From positions 4,533,501 to 4,597,500 of the forward strand of contig JAULJL010000033.1 in NCBI GenBank assembly GCA_030761205.1: 64,000 nucleotides of DNA, in the 5' to 3' direction. Positions 57,924 through 64,000 of the stretch are shown piece by piece. Origin of the DNA: Fremontodendron californicum (taxonomy: Eukaryota > Streptophyta > Magnoliopsida > Malvales > Malvaceae). A model generated the notes under the pieces. The model was not told the DNA's origin. It searched no databases and worked only from the letters and a program-made list of their open reading frames with translations. Numbering within the stretch: the first letter of the stretch is position 1; every line of letters starts with the position of its first letter. The position numbers were made by a program, and so were the translations under genes.

Positions 57924-60900
57924 TGTCGCAACCTAAAAAATAACGACGACGAGTCTCATCGCAAGACTTTATTATTCGTTAGGCGTGACATTAAAAAAAA
58001 TCAAGGAAAAGTCGACTTAATTCCTCTAGAAAAATGAAGGTTTTGAAAATGACCTTAAAAAAGACATGGAGTCGCCACCAATCTTTTTTAGCTAGGTGTG
58101 ATCGGCCACCTATTAAAACCGGTTTTATAAAATATTTTAAAAATTAATTAAAACATTTTAAAAACCAATTTCAAGTCTGCGTTTTAAACCAGAGAAATCA
58201 AAGAAGCGGGTTCGGGAGTTGGTTACGTGTGGGGAAGGATTAGCACCCCCACAACGCCCGTATAAATCGGTACCTTATTAATCGTGTGTTATCTCAAGTC
58301 TCGGTAAAAAGTTGGTTTTAAATTTAGTATTTCAAGTTAATTCTCAATTTAAAGAAAAATAATTTCATTTTTTTTATTGAAAATGATCCAGAATTTATAA
58401 ATTCAAAATTTTCCTATATTCCCCAACAAACGTGGCAAAATATAGAAATTTTTATTAGTTTTGGAAAACTTTCCGAATCATTCTCTTTTTTGAAAGAAAG
58501 ATATTCCTTTATTAATGATAATTGATGATATTCCCTCCAGCAAACCCGGTAGATAACTCATGAATTATTTTAACTCGGGAATATCTTTATTTTTATTGAA
58601 AACCATTATCTTTTGAAAACATTTAAAATAAATGAATACGTATATGCTAAATAAAGATAACTAAATAAAAGCATAGGATATCATGAAATATTCGAAACCA
58701 TATAATAAACCATGTAACATCAAAAAATATAAATCAAAATAACAACAATATCATAGAAATTATTATAGCAAGAATCACATATTATATAAAATGCATGAAT
58801 ATAAAAATGCAATGCATGAAATATATTTTTTTCCTTTAATTAAGGAAATCCGTATATCTAAAAAGATATCCGGCTACCTTAGGAAAATATGTCAAATTAA
58901 ATATTCTAAAACCAAAATACTTTGTGATTGTTTGAAAACAATTTTGAAAAGCTTGAATTAAAAATAAAAACTGGGCTAATTTCTTTAAAATGGCTCTAAT
59001 TTCCTAAGTTTAAAAAATCCGGACTTGACTACCCTTAACCCGGGACTTGAAAAACCATTTTTAGAGTTTGAAAAGGCTTAGAAATTACCCTAAGTCAGTA
59101 GCTAACCCTTCTAATCAGCCCACTCTAAGTAAATTAACCAAAACAGAAAATTGTTTTTTTTTTTTTTAAATTCAATTCTGACTCCACTGTCCAGTTTTAA
59201 TCCACGAATTTTTATCCTATTTTTAAAAATTCAAAAAATTCTAAAAAAAATACTGGAAACTCAGAACATGTAAAACTACACGAAAAAAAATCGGCTTAAT
59301 TTTCGAATCAAAGATGAATTCCCAGAAAAATCAGAGATGTACGAGTTTTTGGAGGAGAAAAAACTGCTTTGTTTTTCTTTAAATTCAATTCTGACTCCAC
59401 TGTCCAGTTTTAATCCACGATTTTTTACCCTATTTTAAAAAATTCCAAAATTTCTGAAAAAAATACTGGAGACTCACGACATTTAAAACTACACGAGAAA
59501 AAATCGGCTTAATTTTTTGATCAAAGATGAATTCCCAGAAAAATCAGAGATGTACGAGTTTTTGGAGGAGAAAAAACTGCTTTGTTTTTCTTTAAATTCA
59601 ATCCTGACTCCACTGTCCAGTTTTAATCCACGATTTTTTACCCTATTTTTAAAAATTCCAAAAATTCTAAAAAAAATACTGGAGACTCAGGACATATAAA
59701 ACTACATGAGAAAAAATTGGCTTAATTTTCTGATCAAAGATGAATTCCCAGAAAAATCGGAGATGTACGAGTTTTGGGTGGAAAAAAAAAAACTGCTTTG
59801 CCAACACATTTTTTTTGTCTTTGATAAAATCATTTAAAAATAAAAATAAAAATATTTGAAACTCATAAAATGACTTGAAAGCAGTAGCTAGGACTTTTTG
59901 AAAGTTAGATAAAAATTGGCTAAGTAAAAAAAATCACAAAGGTAGAATAATCAATTTGACAAACTTAATTTTCCACAAGTGTGCTCAAGAGAGCATGACC
60001 TTGAACCATTAATTGGCTCAAGTCATTATTCAAGTGGCATGAACATGAAATGCATGAAACAATGCAGCAAACATAATGCATGAAAGGCATGGATCTAAAC
60101 CTAAATGTAAGGAAAATGCATGACATAAATAATATGGCCTAGACCTAACATGAACTTGCATGGCATTTAATGTAACCTAGACCTAAGACATGCATGGCAT
60201 TTTCACAAACACAAGGCATGCTTAATTCAAAAATCCAACCAAATATCATGCAAATGCAAAAACCTAACAACTAGCATGACAAAAATACAACACACAATGC
60301 AAAACACATGGAGTAGCCAAATGGCCTCAAGCTCCAACAAGCATGGCATTTTCACAAACACTTGGTATGCTAGCTTGAAAAACTAAGTCATAACACAAAA
60401 ATCACACAAGCATTTTCACAAACACCTAATATACCAAATCTAAAACATGCTCACTAAGATATAAAACAAGAATCATGCAAAGAATCACACAAGCATTTTC
60501 ACAAACACTTAATATGCTAACTCTAAAACATGCTCAAATTTAAACAACATGAAAACAGAAAATTAAAAATGCAAAAACATGATATCTAAGACATAAATGG
60601 CAACAAACAAAGCAACCAAATTAAATATAACTTAAGAACATGAAATAACATAACACTTAAAACATCAAAAACAAAGAAAATAGCATAAACAATATGGTAA
60701 AATGAATTGAAACAACAACTTAAAATAAATAATGTAGGCCATTTGGCCATGGTGAGTTTATTGTAAAAACAAAATGTAAAAAAAAATATACTTAAGAAAG
60801 GAAATGAAGGAAGAACAAGAAACATTATTTTAAAATGAAAACTCACCAAGTAGAGATTAAAATAGCAAAAAACAAGAATAGAAAATGAAAGTGCAAGAGT

Positions 60901-62759
60901 TGGTGCTCAAGAGCAACCTCAAGAAGCTAATATTTCAAGCTTTTCTCTTCAAACTTTCCTTTTTTTCTAAACTTTTCTTTTTTTGCTCTCAACCAAGAAG
61001 ATAAAAACTAAGAAAAACTAAGAGAAATCAGCCAAAATGGAAAATAAAAAACCAAAATCTGCCTCCCCCCCCTTAGGGCTAGCCTTAATGCATGGTTATA
61101 TAGCCTCCAAGATGTTGTCATTTTTGTGTAACCTAATTTCCATCAAATGACCAATAATTCAAGATGAAAAGTCATGAAATTACCACCTTTAGATTAGCAT
61201 CTCAGCCCTCTCAAATTACAGCTATGCAAAAATAATGTTGACATCTTTCTTAACCTATGTGGTTTAATCACCATGGCTTGATCAAAGAGAATGGTTAACT
61301 AACTCTTGATTTTTAACCACTTGATTAAAAAAAAAAAAAATTAGAAGCTTCCTCCTTTCTTTGGGCTTGGGTATGCCAGCACATCTCTTTTCCAGCCCAA
61401 CTCTGATTTTTTGAAGGGCCAAAAAATCCCTTTTCGGTTGCTTGGGTGAAATGACCATTTTGCCCCCCGGATGCAAGTAAATATCAAACGGACTCCAAAT
61501 TCAATTTTTCTTTTTTTAATACTTCCAAAATAATAAAATATTGAGTTCTGGAAGTTTTCAAAATTATCCGAGTCCGTTTGCTATTTATTTGGATTTTTTC
61601 TTCCCAAAAATGCCCTTTTATGCCCCTACATTTTACCATTTTTTAAACGAGCTCCAAATCAAGATTTTTCTTCACCAATCTCTTCAAAATAATTAAAAAG
61701 TGTGATCTGGAAGTTTTCATAATTTTTGGAGCTCATTTGGTATTTTTTCGGGATTTATCGGCTTGAATTACTACATAGGAGGCCCGGGATTTGGCCATTT
61801 TGCAAACGAACTCGGAATCAAGATTTTATTTCGCCAATCTCTTCCAAATAATTTAAAAATGAGATTTGCCAAATTTCAGAATTTTTGGAGTCCATTTGCT
61901 ATTTTTCCGGGATTTTCCTTTTTGAATTACTGCATAAGAAGCCCGGGATTTGGCCATTTTGCAAACGAACTCGGAATCAAGATTTTCTTTCGCCAATCTC
62001 CTTCAAATGATTTAAGAATGAGATTGACAAATTTTCCATAATTTTCGGAGTCCATTTGCTATTTTTCCCAAATTTTTCCAATTTTGCCCTTTTATCTCCG
62101 AAACCCGGTTTTGCTCAAAACAAATCCGATTTTCAGATTTTCTTCAATCTGAGCCTTGGGCCATCCTTTTTAACCATTCTTCATCCATTGGGGGCTTTGG
62201 TCTTAACAAGTCGGGCCATTTCTGTGATTCTTCCCGATTTCACCGAAATCCACTAAAAACCCTAATTCTCGGTTTTCTCCCGGATTGACTTTTCTTTCAG
62301 TTTTTCTTGCAAGTGACTTCTCCATTACCCGTAGTCAGTGCTTATCTTTCATTTGGAACCTTCAATTCCGACCAGTTTGATCGTTTAAGCATTTTTCCCC
62401 AAATTTCTCGGATTAGGGTTTCTTTTCTACTGAATCTCCAAATCCCAACTTCCGAACTCCATATCTTTCAATGTAGACCTCGGATTATCAAAATTCTTTC
62501 GCCATTTTTCAATTGAACTTAAAATCTTGATTTTGAAAGTGGGTTGACTTTTTCAGTAGTTGACTTTCTGGGGTTGACTTTTTCGGGGTTGACTTTTTTT
62601 GGGGTTGACTTTTTTTCAAGTTTGACTTTTTGTTCGCCCTCTTAAACTAAGTCTCGGAGTACCACCTGCAGGATGAAAACAGTCTTTTTACACTTGGGAA
62701 CATCAATATGGGAAGAAAACATACCTGTTTAGTGGTCCGGACAAAATTAGGTGTCTACA
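57924..62759 (-). repeat. 3' LTR of element F (4836 bases)
   Basis: Plus-strand ends TGTCGCAACC and GGTGTCTACA; a polypurine tract and internal region follow, so this is the 3' LTR of a minus-strand element continuing beyond the window. It has the conserved box (58221-58262) and lacks the LTR minisatellite. Three ~185-base repeats (59160-59790) start around AATTCAATTCTGACTCCACT. A minus-strand TATA box GGCTATATAACC lies at about 61091-61102, a likely promoter. A's LTR lacks that TATA at the matching place (21085-21105). No gene inside. Confidence 0.88.
61091..61102 (-). promoter_or_regulatory. Putative TATA box of element F LTR
   Basis: Minus strand GGAGGCTATATAACCATGCA. It would place U3 at about 1.66 kb and R+U5 at about 3.2 kb. 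Based on sequence only. Confidence 0.45.
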
Positions 62760-62772
62760 GCTGCCCCTCTTT
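62760..62772 (-). other. Polypurine tract of element F
   Basis: Minus strand AAAGAGGGGCAGC, identical to that of element A, directly against the LTR. Confidence 0.8.
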
Positions 62773-63079
62773 GGCTATTGCTGAGAATCAGGAATCAGGC
62801 AAAGATAAACCGACACTAATTTTGTACGGTCAGTGACATCACATGTGAAGGAAAGGAAAAGGGGTTTCTTTTTCATTTTCATTTTTTTCATTTTCTATTT
62901 TTCATTTTTTCATTTTTTTCATTTTTTTCATTTTTTTTCTTTTTTCTTTTTTTTTTTTCTATTTTCTCTTTTTCATTTTTTTTTATTTTTTTAAAACAAT
63001 AAATTGAAGATTTTGTCCTTAAATTGAATTTCCTGCCTAAACAAGGCTCGATTCGTCCTAAGGGAATAAATTTGATTTT
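62773..63079 (-). other. Start of element F 3' region
   Basis: Sequence shared with 4854-5100 of A, then a (CATTTTTT)n pyrimidine-rich run (62870-62990) and one copy of the conserved block (63017-63066). No coding sequence; the open frame at 62888-63082 is Lys-rich low complexity. Confidence 0.65.
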
Positions 63080-64000
63080 CAAAAGAAAAATTTATGCTCG
63101 AAAGGGCTTTAAAATTGGTGCCCGAAGGTCTTAAAATGGTGCCCGGAGGTCTTAAAAATTGGTGCCCGGAGGTTTTACCCCTGAAAAAAGTTATGCCCGG
63201 AGATCTTAAAGATGTTGCCCGGAGGTCTTACCTGTGATTTGAAAAATTATGCCCGGAGGTCTTAAAAATTGGTGCCCGGAGGTCTTACCCCTGAAAAAAG
63301 TTATGCCCGGAGGTCTTAAAGATGTTGCCCGGAGGTCTTACCTGTGATTTGAAAAATTATGCCCGGAGGTCTTAAAAATTGGTGCTCGGAGGTCTTACCC
63401 CTGAAAAAAAGTTATGCCCGGAGGTCTTAAAGATGTTGCCCGGAGGTCTTACCTGTGATTTGAAAAATTATGCCAGAGGTCTTAAAAATGGTGCCCATAG
63501 GCCTTACCCCTGAAAAAAGAGTTATGCCCGGAGGTCTTACCTGTGATTTGAAAAATTATGCCCGGAGGTCTTAAAAATGGTGCCCATAGGCCTTACCCCT
63601 GAAAAAAAGGTTATGCCCGGAGGTCTTACCTGTGATTTGAAAAATTATGCCCGGAGGTCTTAAAAATGGTGCCCATAGGCCTTACCCCTGAAAAAAAGTT
63701 ATGCCCGGAGGTCTTAAAGATGTTGCCCGGAGGTCTTACCTGTGATTTGAAAAATTATGCCCGGAGGTCTTAAAAATGGTGCCCATAGGCCTTAAGAATG
63801 GTGCCTGGAGGCCTTACCCGTGATTTAAAAAAACTGCGCTGTATGCGACTTTAAAAATGATGCTCGGGGGTCTTAAGAATGGTGCCCGGAGGCCTTACCC
63901 GTGATTTGAAAAAAATGCGCTGTATGCGACTTTAAAAATGATGCCCGAAGGTCTTCAGAATGGTGCCCGGAGGCCTTACCCGTGATTTGAAAAAAATGCG
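63080..64000 (-). repeat. Tandem array with higher-order repeats, element F 3' region
   Basis: Monomers of 20-30 bases around GCCCGGAGGTCTTA arranged in ~110-base higher-order units (GATGTTGCCCGGAGGTCTTA recurs at 63211, 63321 and 63432). From ~63820 the array switches to a variant with AAAATGCGCTGTATGCGACTTT. It continues past the window edge. Same place and core motif as the array of A, but longer and differently ordered. Confidence 0.88.

Noticed and set aside
63080..64000. CRISPR-like array (short repeats at regular spacing)
   Set aside because: The intervals are themselves repeated, not unique spacers. The host is a plant genome and the array sits in the 3' region of a retrotransposon.
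1..64000. tRNA, rRNA or other structural RNA genes
   Set aside because: No cloverleaf or rRNA-like segment was recognised by eye. The primer sites are only short complements of tRNA ends.

Overview
The window looks like nuclear DNA of a flowering plant, most likely a eudicot. It is AT-rich, has spliced introns, and about 80% of it is LTR-retrotransposon sequence. The only host gene I can support is an ALY/REF mRNA-export adaptor (THO complex subunit 4 family) on the + strand at 40513-51073. It has six coding exons that join in frame to 267 codons. The species cannot be named from the sequence.

Left part (1-38729): a nest of giant Ty3/gypsy elements of the Tat/Ogre type. Element C (+ strand) is the oldest layer. 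Its 5' LTR remnant (22891-24664), a 9 kb internal region with gag-like segments but no pol, and a 5.04 kb 3' LTR (33693-38729) are present. Element A (- strand) sits in C's 5' LTR. It has a 12.9 kb interior between LTRs of about 5.1 kb: leader, ORF1, gag, protease, a 215-base intron, RT, two RNase H domains, integrase, a 3' repeat zone and a polypurine tract. It carries many stops and frameshifts and is not autonomous now. A further LTR end (1-1099, 'B') abuts A's left LTR at an internal point, best explained as another nested insertion.

Middle (38730-51073): an AT-rich stretch with two tandem ~535-base units, each ending in a hairpin, then the ALY gene. Intron 1 appears to be a GC-AG intron. 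The 5' splice site of intron 4 is duplicated 48 bases downstream. Intron 5 holds a complete 5362-base chromovirus (element D, - strand) with 339-base LTRs differing at 5 sites, a CTTAT target duplication, an initiator-Met primer site and a chromodomain. D's reading frame has four breaks.

Right part (51074-64000): intergenic DNA, decayed LTR remnants (about 52028-55335), a piece of a Tat/Ogre LTR (G, 55336-57923), then a full 4.8 kb LTR of element F (57924-62759, - strand), F's polypurine tract, and a long tandem-repeat array to the window edge.

The elements share a pattern useful for comparison: a conserved 5' leader, a conserved box inside every LTR, a duplicated block near the polypurine tract, and fast-changing tandem repeats between pol and the 3' LTR. 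I see no CRISPR array, operon, tRNA or rRNA gene.
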